NCBI GenBank assembly: GCA_023434665.1
Contig: JAEYSM010000051.1
Coordinates: forward strand, 1-64,000
DNA from: Bacteroidota bacterium
GTDB taxonomy: Bacteria > Bacteroidota > Bacteroidia > Bacteroidales > Lentimicrobiaceae
Length of the DNA: 64,000 bases
Reading direction: 5' to 3'
Below the pieces are notes generated by a model, which ran no database searches, was not told where the DNA came from, and worked only from the letters and a program-made list of their open reading frames with translations. Made by a program: the position numbers and the translations under genes. How positions within the stretch are numbered: the stretch's first letter is position 1; each line of letters starts with the position of its first letter. Shown one piece after another: positions 34,002-42,802 of this stretch.

Positions 34002-34553
34002 TTATTTAAGGGTATCCTTATTGTTCATCGCTTCAAACTCCCTGATCAATTCATCGGGGGACTTTCCGATATTTCTAGCAGCGGCTTCAGCATCATCAGC
34101 AAGCTCATGATCAGGAAATCTGGTCGGGAATCCACGGTAGATGGTTGCAGCCTGGCCATAATCGCCAAGCAAATTCTCATACACATAGGCCTTGAGGAAA
34201 ACGATCTCAGCTATTTTTGGCTGATTCGGATATTCATTTAATGATTTGTCAATTAAATTCATTGTCTGTTCTCCCTTGCCCATACCCATACTAAGATTAA
34301 TGGCCCTATAGAGATACTGAGGAGCCATAGTATCTTTAGGGTAGTTCTGCACGAATAATGTATACTGCTGAAGAAGATCTTCTAGTTGTTCAACAGTAGC
34401 AGGTGTTTCCAATTCCTTTAAATTATTCTCGGTTTTAGCTATTTTTTGTTCAGCCTTTTCTTTAGATGAGCTACAAGCTGATAAAATCATAATGCACAAG
34501 ATAAGAGGAAGTAGTTTTCCAAGATTTACTGTTGTTAGTTGCATAATTCTCAT
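34002..34553 (-). CDS. TPR-like lipoprotein (BamD/YbgF-like helical repeats)
   Basis: A 183-residue lipoprotein: signal peptide with lipobox LSAC near residue 27, a charged coiled stretch (SSKEKAEQKIAKTENNLKEL), then about three helical repeat units of TPR/SEL1 style (YTLFVQNYPKDTMAPQYLYR; IDKSLNEYPNQPKIAEIVFL; IYRGFPTRFPDHELADDAEA) whose NYP/EYP/RFPD turns resemble the outer-membrane BamD/CpoB repeats. It is too short to be BamD itself. Two bases after the end of def, so co-transcribed with ruvX-def; its partner is unknown. Confidence 0.78.
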   Translation of the reverse strand: MRIMQLTTVNLGKLLPLILCIMILSACSSSKEKAEQKIAKTENNLKELETPATVEQLEDLLQQYTLFVQNYPKDTMAPQYLYRAINLSMGMGKGEQTMNLIDKSLNEYPNQPKIAEIVFLKAYVYENLLGDYGQAATIYRGFPTRFPDHELADDAEAAARNIGKSPDELIREFEAMNNKDTLK

Positions 34554-34555
34554 GA

Positions 34556-35128
34556 CTAGGAGGTTTTCTTCTTTAAATTCGGAAAGATCATTTTATAATC
34601 AGTTTTTACTATGCCTTTTGAGATGTCAGAGAGTTTTCTCTTTAACATCATACGTCGCAGGGGATTAATTCTGTCGACGAAAAGGATTCCTTCCAGATGG
34701 TCGTATTCATGCTGTATGACGCGAGCAAGAGTGCCTGATATCAACTCTTCATGATATTCGAAATTTTCGTCATAATAATTTATCCTGACATCTGGTCTGC
34801 GCATGACATCCTCCCGGATTTCAGGTATGCTAAGGCAACCTTCATTAAAGGCCCATTCGGCACCTGTCTCTTCAACGATTTCAGGGTTAATGAACACCCT
34901 TTTCATACTTTGCTCTGCCGGGTAATCTTCCTCATAAGGCGTTGTATCGATTACAAACAGCCTAATATTTTTATTCACCTGGGGAGCAGCAAGGCCAACA
35001 CCATTTGAAGCATACATAGTCTCAAACATGTCAGCTATAAATTGCTCCAAACCAGGATAATCTTTATCGATGCTCTCCGCCACTTTTCTGAGTGATGGAT
35101 GTCCAAATGCTAATACTGGTAGTATCAT
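34556..35128 (-). CDS. def: Peptide deformylase
   Basis: Removes the formyl group from nascent N-terminal formyl-Met; a metalloenzyme. With ATG 35128 it has 190 residues and all three motifs: motif 1 GVGLAAPQ (43-50), motif 2 EGCLSIP with metal ligand Cys98, and motif 3 HEYDH with His140, catalytic Glu141 and His144. An in-frame start five codons further upstream lacks family support. Second gene of the ruvX-def-lipoprotein unit. Confidence 0.96.
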   Translation of the reverse strand: MILPVLAFGHPSLRKVAESIDKDYPGLEQFIADMFETMYASNGVGLAAPQVNKNIRLFVIDTTPYEEDYPAEQSMKRVFINPEIVEETGAEWAFNEGCLSIPEIREDVMRRPDVRINYYDENFEYHEELISGTLARVIQHEYDHLEGILFVDRINPLRRMMLKRKLSDISKGIVKTDYKMIFPNLKKKTS

Positions 35129-35156
35129 ATCGTTTCCTGTCAACTTTTTTTATTCC

Positions 35157-35582
35157 TTACAGTTTTGTGCTATTATACTCAAGAAAGGACTGAAGCATAA
35201 TAGTCGCACTAACTGTATCTATCAATGATTTATTCTGCCTGTCTTTCTTTTTCAGCCCTGCTTCAATAATAGTACGCTGGGCCATTTTTGAAGTAAATCG
35301 TTCATCCACCCTTTTTACCGGAATGTCAGGGAATGTCTTTGTAACTAATCTTACAAATGGCTCTATAAATTTAGTTGATTCGGAGTCTGTATAATTCATT
35401 TGTTTAGGCTCACCAATCAGTATCAGAACGACTTTTTCCTTTTTAAAGTAATCACTTAAAAATTTAATAACGTCCATGGATTTAATGGTCGTAAGAGACG
35501 TTGCAATTATCTGATCGGGATCAGTAACTGCCAATCCGGTTCTCTTTTGTCCATAATCTATAGCTAAAATCCTGCCAATCAA
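35157..35582 (-). CDS. ruvX: Putative pre-16S rRNA nuclease / Holliday junction resolvase-like protein
   Basis: A 141-residue RNase H-fold protein of the YqgF family, essential in many bacteria and implicated in 5' maturation of 16S rRNA. The opening GRILAIDYGQKRTGLAVTD carries the first catalytic Asp; the second acidic motif is LILIGEPKQ; the C-terminal VKRVDERFTSKMA and DTVSATIMLQSFLE complete the active site. It leads the ruvX-def-TPR lipoprotein operon. Confidence 0.92.
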   Translation of the reverse strand: MIGRILAIDYGQKRTGLAVTDPDQIIATSLTTIKSMDVIKFLSDYFKKEKVVLILIGEPKQMNYTDSESTKFIEPFVRLVTKTFPDIPVKRVDERFTSKMAQRTIIEAGLKKKDRQNKSLIDTVSATIMLQSFLEYNSTKL

Positions 35583-35602
35583 ATTCCAAAATTTGTTTGG
35601 TA

Positions 35603-35610
35603 CAAAATTA
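35603..35610 (-). promoter_or_regulatory. -7 box for ruvX-def operon
   Basis: On the minus strand TAATTTTG, 20 bases before ATG 35582. Confidence 0.5.
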
Positions 35611-35725
35611 CAATAAAAACCAATATTGAAGCATCTTCAATTTACCGGACAATTCGGTAAAAAACTGACTTATCCATTACAAGGCAGGGGCATCATTAAT
35701 TCAGGGAAAGGGAATTTTTCATGAA

Positions 35726-35775
35726 GAATAACTGATTAATCAAAACTAATGGGGAATAACTGATTAATCAAAACT
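35726..35775. repeat. Short direct repeat, two 22-bp copies
   Basis: 35726-35747 and 35754-35775 are identical and begin 28 bases apart. They sit at the 3' end of tsaC in the 200-base gap before ruvX. The gap also has a small inverted repeat, TTACCG (35642-35647) with CGGTAA (35655-35660). Confidence 0.8.
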
Positions 35776-35780
35776 TCGGA

Positions 35781-36356
35781 CTATTCCCTTATAATTTTAT
35801 AAGTACCATTCTCATATAAACGAATAATGGTTGAAGCCTTGGCCTGATTAAACTGATCGTGAAATAATTTAACCACATAGTCAGCTTCCTGAATGATCTG
35901 TGCTGAAATCTGTTTAAAAACCACAGGTGTCAATTCACCCGATATATTGGCAGATGAAGAAACAATCGGTTTGCCTAATACCTCTATGAGTTTGTTACAA
36001 AACTCATCCCGAACCACCCTGATTGCAATAGTCCCATCAGGAGCCATCAGGTTCTTTGGAAGATTACGGGCATTGTCATAAATAACAGTAACCGGCTTTT
36101 CAATACTACTAATCAAGTCAATCGTTATATCAGGAACTCTGGTGACATATTTTCCCAGTGTCTCAAAAGAGTTTATCAGCACTATAAGACTCTTCTGTTC
36201 ATTACGCCTTTTAATTTTATAAACTCTGTCCACTGCCCTGGAATTGAGAGCATCACATCCCAGCCCCCATACAGTATCGGTCGGATATACTATAACCCCT
36301 CCTTCTTCGAGAACCCTTGACGTGTTCTCAATCTCATTTTGTATTTCCAAGTTCAT
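35781..36356 (-). CDS. tsaC: L-threonylcarbamoyladenylate synthase (t6A tRNA modification)
   Basis: Makes threonylcarbamoyl-AMP from threonine, bicarbonate and ATP, the first step of the t6A37 tRNA modification. The YrdC/Sua5 domain occupies the whole 191-residue protein from ATG 36356: EGGVIVYPTDTVWGLGCDAL near the start, IKRRNEQKSLIVLI, DGTIAIRVV, and PIVSSSANISGE. The C-terminal Sua5 domain is absent, so it is the short TsaC type. Its start lies 23 bases inside the GT9 gene. Last gene of dapD-GT9-tsaC. Confidence 0.93.
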   Translation of the reverse strand: MNLEIQNEIENTSRVLEEGGVIVYPTDTVWGLGCDALNSRAVDRVYKIKRRNEQKSLIVLINSFETLGKYVTRVPDITIDLISSIEKPVTVIYDNARNLPKNLMAPDGTIAIRVVRDEFCNKLIEVLGKPIVSSSANISGELTPVVFKQISAQIIQEADYVVKLFHDQFNQAKASTIIRLYENGTYKIIRE

Positions 36357-37359
36357 ACTTAAGCGGTAATAACAATTGATCAATTAAAATAGTTTGAGCA
36401 CATTTAAAATGGCCTAATGGGCATTTTTGATAACCATGTAATCCGCATGGTCTGCAGCTCAGTTTTTCTGTAGTTTCAACTATTGTCGAATTATCAGACA
36501 ACGGTCCGAATCCAAACGAAGTGACTGTTGAACAGAATACTGCAACAACCGGAGCATTTAATGATGATGCTATGTGAAGCGGTGCCGAATCATTTACATA
36601 ATTCATCTTTGCGGTACTCATTAATGCTCCTGATTCAAGAAATGTAAGCTTACCCGCAAGGTTCACAACATTTTTATTTCTACTTCTTTCCTTTATCTCT
36701 TCACACAATTTACTATCGGCAGCACTTCCCAACAAAATAGTATTGATGCTTACCGGGAGTTGGTCAATCAATCCTATCCATTTATCCTCAGGTAATCTCT
36801 TGGTAAAATAAAGGGAGGCAGGTGAAATTGTAATGTAATAATCTGTTCGCCACTCGTTGGTCTTCAAATAATCATCAATTGAAGGATACAGTCGTGGTTT
36901 GGATATTTTTAAATCATTAAGATCATCAAGAATTGGTTTAAGAAGACTAAAGTTCCTCTCAATTTCATGACGGCCATCTCCAATACTATGTTTGGCCTTA
37001 TCGGTAAAGCAGACAGATAGTGGGTTCTTACTAAATCCCGATCTCACATTAGCACCCGATAGAGCAGTAATTATTCCTGAGGACGCAAAACGATGCACAT
37101 TAATAACTGCATCGTAACTATTACGACGTATTCTGATTACTAACCCTGAAAGATTTCTGTACTTTCCACTGGTTTTTCTCCAAACATAAACCTTGTTGAC
37201 GAATGGGTGATTTTTGAATAATGACTGGTATCCATCTTTGATCAGGTAGTCAATAGATGAATCAGGAAAACTATTATGTAATCCTTCAGCCAGAGAGGTA
37301 GAGAGAATTACATCTCCCAATGAGGCAGTCTGGATTATCAGTATTCGTTCCGGTTTCAT
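36334..37359 (-). CDS. Glycosyltransferase family 9 protein (heptosyltransferase-like)
   Basis: A 341-residue GT-B glycosyltransferase, probably for lipopolysaccharide core assembly. It opens ILIIQTASLGDVILSTSLAEGL, the GT9 N-terminal signature, with the acceptor-side Asp in LGDV. The C-terminal sugar-nucleotide half has LLGSAADSKLCEEI, NLAGKLTFLESGALMSTAKM and the VNDSAPLHIASSLNAPVVAVF strand. A Cys-rich end (LSCRPCGLHGYQKCPLGHFK) matches a motif seen in Bacteroidota heptosyltransferase-like proteins. It overlaps dapD by 4 bases and tsaC by 23. Confidence 0.88.
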   Translation of the reverse strand: MKPERILIIQTASLGDVILSTSLAEGLHNSFPDSSIDYLIKDGYQSLFKNHPFVNKVYVWRKTSGKYRNLSGLVIRIRRNSYDAVINVHRFASSGIITALSGANVRSGFSKNPLSVCFTDKAKHSIGDGRHEIERNFSLLKPILDDLNDLKISKPRLYPSIDDYLKTNEWRTDYYITISPASLYFTKRLPEDKWIGLIDQLPVSINTILLGSAADSKLCEEIKERSRNKNVVNLAGKLTFLESGALMSTAKMNYVNDSAPLHIASSLNAPVVAVFCSTVTSFGFGPLSDNSTIVETTEKLSCRPCGLHGYQKCPLGHFKCAQTILIDQLLLPLKYELGNTK

Positions 37360-38174
37360 ACCTGAAGATTAAACTCGCGCAGAGCATCATTTAAGGAAGT
37401 CTTCAGATTAGTTGACTCCTTCCGGTATCCAATTATCAATGCACAGGGCACATGGTATATGCCTGCACTGAATGTTTTTGGTAATGAGCCTGGGATAACT
37501 ACAGCATGTGGAGGCACAACACCTTTATACTCAACAGCTTCCTTTTGACTGACATCAATAATCTTAGTGGAGCCGGTAATTACAACCCCTGCTCCTAATA
37601 CAGCTTCTTTCGAGACTTTTATACCTTCAACAACAATGCACCTGGAACCTATAAATGCACCATCCTCTACAATAACCGGACTTGCCTGAACCGGTTCCAG
37701 GACACCACCAATTCCAACTCCTCCCGACAAATGAACGTTCTTGCCAATCTGAGCACATGACCCGACAGTAGCCCATGTATCAACCATTGTGCCCTCATCA
37801 ATATAAGCTCCAATATTAACATACGAAGGCATGAGTATAACACCTGGTGCAATATATGAACCATACCTGGCCACTGCTGATGGGACAACTCTTATACCTT
37901 TTTTTGCATAATTTCGTTTAAGAGGAATCTTATCATGGAATTCTAACGGGCCTGCTTCAGATACTTCCATCTGACAAATCAGAAAATATAAAAGAACTGC
38001 TTTTTTTACCCATTCATTAACTCTCCAACCTCCTTTATCAGGCTCAGAAACTCTAAGCAATCCTCTATCAAGCATGCTGATAACTGTATTGATTGCTTTG
38101 ATAACCTCGTCAGATTTTAGGGAATCTCTGTTGTCCCAACTGAGGTTGATTATGCTTTCAAGGTCTTGATTCAT
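37356..38174 (-). CDS. dapD: 2,3,4,5-tetrahydropyridine-2,6-dicarboxylate N-succinyltransferase
   Basis: The acyltransferase of the diaminopimelate/lysine pathway, supplying meso-DAP for peptidoglycan. With ATG 38174 (opening MNQDLESIINLSWDN) it has 272 residues: an N-terminal helical domain and a left-handed beta-helix of hexapeptide repeats (GSYIAPGVILMPSYVNIGAY, then IDEGTMVDTWATVGSCAQIG, GGVGIGGVLEP). An in-frame start 21 codons upstream is less likely. The first gene of dapD-GT9-tsaC; the same window also carries a lysine-degrading pair (10369-13037). Confidence 0.93.
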   Translation of the reverse strand: MNQDLESIINLSWDNRDSLKSDEVIKAINTVISMLDRGLLRVSEPDKGGWRVNEWVKKAVLLYFLICQMEVSEAGPLEFHDKIPLKRNYAKKGIRVVPSAVARYGSYIAPGVILMPSYVNIGAYIDEGTMVDTWATVGSCAQIGKNVHLSGGVGIGGVLEPVQASPVIVEDGAFIGSRCIVVEGIKVSKEAVLGAGVVITGSTKIIDVSQKEAVEYKGVVPPHAVVIPGSLPKTFSAGIYHVPCALIIGYRKESTNLKTSLNDALREFNLQV

Positions 38175-38336
38175 ATGTGGAAATTGCTGAAACAAATTTA
38201 CAAAAAAAGTCTTAATGACCTTTGTAATCTTCAGCACAGTTGGCTGCTTCTATTGATTATCATTGAATTCATGAACAAATGAATTGATCCTTTGTTACTT
38301 AGGATTAACATTAAAGACTGCTTTTAACCTATTATT

Positions 38337-40397
38337 ATGATTACAGCTGAAGTAAAGACTCACAAACCTTTTGGCATAAAATATACAGAGAAAGAAACTC
38401 TACTGGATTGGTATTATCTATTAGCCTTAGGAAGAAGAATTGATGATAGAGCTCCCAATTATCTGAAACAAGCTCTCGGATGGTCCTATCATGCCCCTTA
38501 TGCCGGTCATGACGCCATTCAATTAGCTCTTGGTCAGGTTTTTGTTAAACAAGTAGACCACTTATTCCCCTATTACCGTGATATGCAGGTTGCCATATCT
38601 GCAGGAATAACAGCCGAAGAAATTATACTCAATGGTATTTCAAAAGCTACAGATATAGCAAGTGGCGGAAGGCATATGTCGAACCATTTTGCCAAGCCTG
38701 CATGGAACATTCATAATGTATCATCTGCAACAGGAAATCATGCGCTTCACGCGGTAGGTGTTGCCAGGGCTATGAAAAGATACAATGCCTCCGCAGTAGC
38801 CTTCTGTTCGATGGGCGAATCGGCTACATCGGAAGGTTATGTATATGAAGCTATAAATGGAGCATCAAATGAAAAGCTCCCTGTAGTATTTGTAATACAA
38901 GACAACAATTATGGAATTTCAGTCCCCAAAAGGGATCAAACAGCAAACTGGAGAGCGGCTGAGAATTTTACAGGATTCAAAAACCTGAAAATTATCCATG
39001 TGGATGGCAAAAATGTATTCCAATCGATGAATGCAATGACAGAAGCAAGGCAATGGGCACTTGAAAAACAAATGCCGGTTATTGTTCATGCCAGTGTAGT
39101 TAGAATTCACTCACATTCTAATTCCGATAAACATGAATTATATCGCGATGATAATGAGCGTCATTGCGCTTTAGCTTCCGATCCGTTTGACAGATTCAGA
39201 AAGACATTAATTATATCAGAAAGAGTAACCGAAGAAGAACTGGCATCCATAGATAAGAAGGTTAAAGAAGAAGTTTCCAAGGCACATAAAAAAGCTATTG
39301 CTGCTCCTGATCCTGAACCATCATCAATATATAATTTCGTCATTCCTGAGGCCTACCCTTCAGAGAAATACCCCAAAGGAATCCATGATGATTCAAAAGG
39401 AGAAAAACTGAAGCTAATCCAGGCACTTAACAATACACTCAAAGCTGAATTCAGACATAATCCTGACACCTTTATATGGGGGCAGGATATCGCACACAAA
39501 GAAAAGGGGGGCATTTTTAATGTCACTAAGGGAATGCAGCAGGAATTTGGTATTGAACGGGTATTTAACGCACCTATTGCCGAGGATTTTATCCTGGGAA
39601 CAGCCAATGGAATGAGCCGTTTTGATAAAAAAATACGAGTTGTTGTTGAAGGTGCAGAATTTGCCGATTACTTTTGGCCTGCAATGGAACAGTTTGTAGA
39701 ACTCACCCATGATTACTGGAGAAGTAATGGTGCATTCGCTCCCAATGTTATTGTAAGATTAGCATCGGGTGGATATATCGGAGGAGGTCTTTATCATTCC
39801 CAAACTATCGAAGGTGCTCTTACTACTTTCCCGGGCATACGAATTGTTTATCCTTCCTTCGCCGACGATGCCGCCGGCCTGTTAAGAACTTCAATGAGGT
39901 CAGAAGGTCCTACGATTTTCCTTGAGCCAAAGGCACTTTATAATGACCCTGTTGCTGAGACAATAGTACCTGTTGATTTTGAAGTACCATTTGGTAAAGC
40001 AAGGATAAGAAAAGAAGGAAAAGACATCTCCTTTATTACATACGGCAATACAACTCATATGTGTCTTGCAGCCGCTCGCAGATTAGAAGAAGAAGATGGC
40101 ATTAAGGCAGAAGTATTAGATATTCGCTCATTGGTTCCATTGGATAAAGAAAGTATCCTGAATTCAGTAAAAAAAACCAATCGAGTGCTTGTCGTTCATG
40201 AGGATAAAGTCTTTAGCGGCTTTGGTGCTGAACTTGCCGCAATGTTAACAGAAGAAGCATTTGAGCATCTCGATGCCCCTGTAAAAAGAATCGGTTCAAC
40301 CTTCACTCCTGTTGGATTTAACCGGATCCTTGAAAAAGCAATTCTTCCGAATACAGATAAAATTTATGCAGCAGCCAAAGAAGTTTTAGATTTTTAA
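38337..40397 (+). CDS. Fused E1 alpha/beta subunits of a 2-oxoacid dehydrogenase (branched-chain type)
   Basis: A 686-residue thiamine pyrophosphate enzyme, the E1 part of a 2-oxoacid dehydrogenase complex. Residues about 1-330 are E1 alpha (SYHAPYAGHDAIQLALG; ASGGRHMSNHF; TPP-binding GESATSEGYVYEAINGAS ... VIQDNNYG), and about 360-686 are E1 beta (QALNNTLKAEF, FIWGQDIAHKEKGGIFNVT, RVFNAPIAEDFILGTANGMS, then LVVHEDKVFSGFGAEL). The TPP motif begins GES rather than GDG. The natural fusion is usual in Bacteroidota and resembles branched-chain 2-oxoacid (BkdA/B) enzymes. No E2 or E3 gene is adjacent. Confidence 0.88.
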   Translation: MITAEVKTHKPFGIKYTEKETLLDWYYLLALGRRIDDRAPNYLKQALGWSYHAPYAGHDAIQLALGQVFVKQVDHLFPYYRDMQVAISAGITAEEIILNGISKATDIASGGRHMSNHFAKPAWNIHNVSSATGNHALHAVGVARAMKRYNASAVAFCSMGESATSEGYVYEAINGASNEKLPVVFVIQDNNYGISVPKRDQTANWRAAENFTGFKNLKIIHVDGKNVFQSMNAMTEARQWALEKQMPVIVHASVVRIHSHSNSDKHELYRDDNERHCALASDPFDRFRKTLIISERVTEEELASIDKKVKEEVSKAHKKAIAAPDPEPSSIYNFVIPEAYPSEKYPKGIHDDSKGEKLKLIQALNNTLKAEFRHNPDTFIWGQDIAHKEKGGIFNVTKGMQQEFGIERVFNAPIAEDFILGTANGMSRFDKKIRVVVEGAEFADYFWPAMEQFVELTHDYWRSNGAFAPNVIVRLASGGYIGGGLYHSQTIEGALTTFPGIRIVYPSFADDAAGLLRTSMRSEGPTIFLEPKALYNDPVAETIVPVDFEVPFGKARIRKEGKDISFITYGNTTHMCLAAARRLEEEDGIKAEVLDIRSLVPLDKESILNSVKKTNRVLVVHEDKVFSGFGAELAAMLTEEAFEHLDAPVKRIGSTFTPVGFNRILEKAILPNTDKIYAAAKEVLDF

Positions 40398-40432
40398 CGC
40401 CATACTTATGGCCCTTCCAATCAAAGAAATCC

Positions 40433-40464
40433 AGCCATTTGTAGTGCAAGTGGCTGATTTTTTT
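40433..40464 (+). terminator. Terminator of the fused E1 gene, abutting the next promoter
   Basis: AGCCATTTG (40433-40441) pairs with CAAGTGGCT (40447-40455) around TAGTG, followed by a T run (40458-40464). The next gene's -7 box begins at 40464. Confidence 0.85.
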
Positions 40465-40471
40465 ATATTTG
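40464..40471 (+). promoter_or_regulatory. -7 box for the M3 peptidase
   Basis: TATATTTGCA, 24 bases before ATG 40496, starting in the T tract of the preceding terminator. Confidence 0.6.
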
Positions 40472-40495
40472 CATTCAGAACCAAATCTTTTATAA

Positions 40496-42601
40496 ATGAA
40501 ACATTTTATTATTCTATCATTAATTGCAATCATGACTAGTATCACGACGACTGCTCAGGAAACCAATCCATTATTAAAACCATACAGCACTCAGTTTGAA
40601 ATACCTCCTTTTGAGGAAATTAAAGCCGGGCACTTCCTTCCTGCTATCAAAAAAGGGATTGAAGCACATAATGCAGAGATCGAAGAAATTACGGCACGAA
40701 AATCAAAACCTGATTTTCAAAACACTATTGCTGCTTATGATTACAGTGGATCACTTCTGAGAAAAGCCAGTATGGTTTTTCATAATCTCAATTCCGCTAA
40801 TACCAATCCTGAACTCCAGGCAATTGCAAAAGAAATGGCTCCAATGCTCTCAGCTCATTATGACAACATAAGACTGAATGAAAAATTATTTAGCAGAGTT
40901 AGGGAAGTATATGAGGCAAGGAAATCAATGAACCTTAATGCTGAACAAACAAAACTTCTTGAAGATACCTATAAAGAGTTTGTTCGTGGGGGTGCTAATC
41001 TTAGCGAAACATCAAAAACCAGGTTCCGCGAAATAAATAGCCGGTTATCAGTCTTAACACTTCAATTCGGCGAGAACGTTTTGAAAGAAACCAATGAGTA
41101 CAAATTAGTTATTACTGATAAAAAAGATTTGTCAGGACTTCCACAAAACCTAATAGCTCAGGCAGCAGATGCCGCATCAAAAGCAGGTATGGAAGGCAAG
41201 TGGGTCTTTACTTTACATAATCCAAGTGTAATGCCTTTCCTGCAGTTTGCTGACAACCGTAATCTGCGTGAGCAAATATTCAAAGCATACAGCTCAAGGG
41301 GAAATCAGAACAACCAATATGATAATAAAGAGATTATCAAGGAGATAACGGCATTAAGGCTTGAAAGAGCTAATATTCTTGGATATGAAACCCACGCAGC
41401 ATTTGTTCTCGAAGATAATATGGCAAAAAACGCGGCTAATGTTGAGAAACTCTTAATGCAATTATGGACACCTGCTTTACAAAGAGCCCAGAATGAGGCT
41501 GCTGACTTTCAGGCAATGATTGATCGCGAAAAAGGTAATTTCAAACTTCAGCCATGGGATTGGAGATACTATACCGAAAAGGTTCGGAAAGAAAAATTTG
41601 ATTTAAGCGACGAGGATCTGAAACCATACCTGAGCCTTCAAAATGTAAAACAGGGAATTTTTATGGTTGCTAATAACTTGTACGGTCTTCAGTTTAAAGA
41701 ATTAAAAGATGCTCCCTTATATCATCCCGACGCTATGGCTTATGAAGTCACAGAAAAGGATGGCAAGCATGTGGGTGTTTTATTTATGGATTTCCATCCA
41801 CGTGAAAGTAAACGCGGTGGTGCATGGATGAGCAGTTACCGTAAACAATTTATCGATGAAAAGGGCAATAACATCCGCCCCATTATAACTATGGTCTGTA
41901 ACTTTAGCAAGCCAACCGCCACTGAACCTTCACTTCTCACATTCGAAGAGACAAGTACCTTCTTTCATGAGTTTGGCCATGCACTTCATGGACTATTATC
42001 TAATTCCACTTATTATAGCCTGACCGGGACTTCTGTTCCCCGCGACTTCGTAGAATTGCCTTCGCAAATCATGGAGAACTGGGCTGCAGAACCTGAAGTA
42101 CTAAAAATGTTTGCCAAGCATTACAAGACCGGTGAAACAATTCCTGATACTCTGATACAAAAACTAAAAAATGCAGCAGTATTCAATCAGGGATTTGAAA
42201 CTGTCGAATACCTCGCGGCTTCTTTCCTCGATTTAGGTTATCATAATGCAAAAAAAATAGAATTCACTGATGTCGAAAAATTTGAGCAAGAGTATCTTGC
42301 TTCTCTTAATTTAATGCCTGAAATAATTTCGAGATACAAGAGTACTTACTTTAATCATATCTTCAGTGGGGGATATTCTTCAGGATATTATGCTTACATA
42401 TGGGCGGCCATTCTGGATTCCGACGCATTCGAAGCATTCAAAGAAAATGGCTTGTTCGATCAGAAAACAGCTTCGTTATTCAGAAAAAACATTCTGGAAA
42501 AAGGTGGTACTGAAGACCCAATGAATCTTTACAGGTCATTCAGAGGATCGGATCCTGATATTAAGCCTTTATTAAAGAAAAGAGGTCTGATTGAACTTTA
42601 A
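40496..42601 (+). CDS. Exported M3-family metallopeptidase (peptidyl-dipeptidase Dcp/oligopeptidase A type)
   Basis: A zinc peptidase of 701 residues with a signal peptide (KHFIILSLIAIMTSITTTAQ), so it acts in the periplasm on short peptides. The zinc site is HEFGH in TFFHEFGHALHGLLSNST, with the third ligand Glu in ENWAAEP a little downstream. The M3 opening NPLLKPYSTQFEIPPFEEIK, with AGHFLPAIKKGI, is that of the Dcp branch. The C-terminal FSGGYSSGYYAYIWAAILDSDAF closes the substrate cleft. Single gene with its own promoter; a terminator-like hairpin lies 170 bases downstream. Confidence 0.94.
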   Translation: MKHFIILSLIAIMTSITTTAQETNPLLKPYSTQFEIPPFEEIKAGHFLPAIKKGIEAHNAEIEEITARKSKPDFQNTIAAYDYSGSLLRKASMVFHNLNSANTNPELQAIAKEMAPMLSAHYDNIRLNEKLFSRVREVYEARKSMNLNAEQTKLLEDTYKEFVRGGANLSETSKTRFREINSRLSVLTLQFGENVLKETNEYKLVITDKKDLSGLPQNLIAQAADAASKAGMEGKWVFTLHNPSVMPFLQFADNRNLREQIFKAYSSRGNQNNQYDNKEIIKEITALRLERANILGYETHAAFVLEDNMAKNAANVEKLLMQLWTPALQRAQNEAADFQAMIDREKGNFKLQPWDWRYYTEKVRKEKFDLSDEDLKPYLSLQNVKQGIFMVANNLYGLQFKELKDAPLYHPDAMAYEVTEKDGKHVGVLFMDFHPRESKRGGAWMSSYRKQFIDEKGNNIRPIITMVCNFSKPTATEPSLLTFEETSTFFHEFGHALHGLLSNSTYYSLTGTSVPRDFVELPSQIMENWAAEPEVLKMFAKHYKTGETIPDTLIQKLKNAAVFNQGFETVEYLAASFLDLGYHNAKKIEFTDVEKFEQEYLASLNLMPEIISRYKSTYFNHIFSGGYSSGYYAYIWAAILDSDAFEAFKENGLFDQKTASLFRKNILEKGGTEDPMNLYRSFRGSDPDIKPLLKKRGLIEL

Positions 42602-42680
42602 GTTCTGTTACTGAATGTTCAACTTTTTAAGAATACATTCAGTTATAACCCGAACAAATTAATGAAATGTGCGCCGACAT

Positions 42681-42688
42681 TAAATTTG
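42681..42688 (+). promoter_or_regulatory. -7 box without a following gene
   Basis: TAAATTTGCG between the M3 gene and the terminator at 42770. No ORF with any coding character follows it on this strand. Confidence 0.4.
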
Positions 42689-42692
42689 CGTT

Positions 42693-42802
42693 AAAAAGTT
42701 GAAAGTACAGATACAATTTTTGTATTTTGAACTTACCTTTATTGCACATTAAGCTGAACAAGATAAACCAACCCGTCCTTTTTAGGCCGGGTTGTTTTTT
42801 TT
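42693..42802 (+). ncRNA. Candidate small RNA of about 105 bases
   Basis: A TAnnTTTG box at 42681-42688 and a hairpin with T tail at 42770-42802 enclose about 105 bases that carry no ORF of their own. The arrangement promoter-leader-terminator is that of an intergenic sRNA. The alternative is that the hairpin simply ends the M3 gene transcript and the box is chance. I see no match to a known RNA family. Confidence 0.3.
42770..42802 (+). terminator. Hairpin terminator between M3 peptidase and DUF2461 genes
   Basis: AACCCG (42770-42775) pairs with CGGGTT (42788-42793), with a partial inner stem, followed by GTTTTTTTT. Confidence 0.8.
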
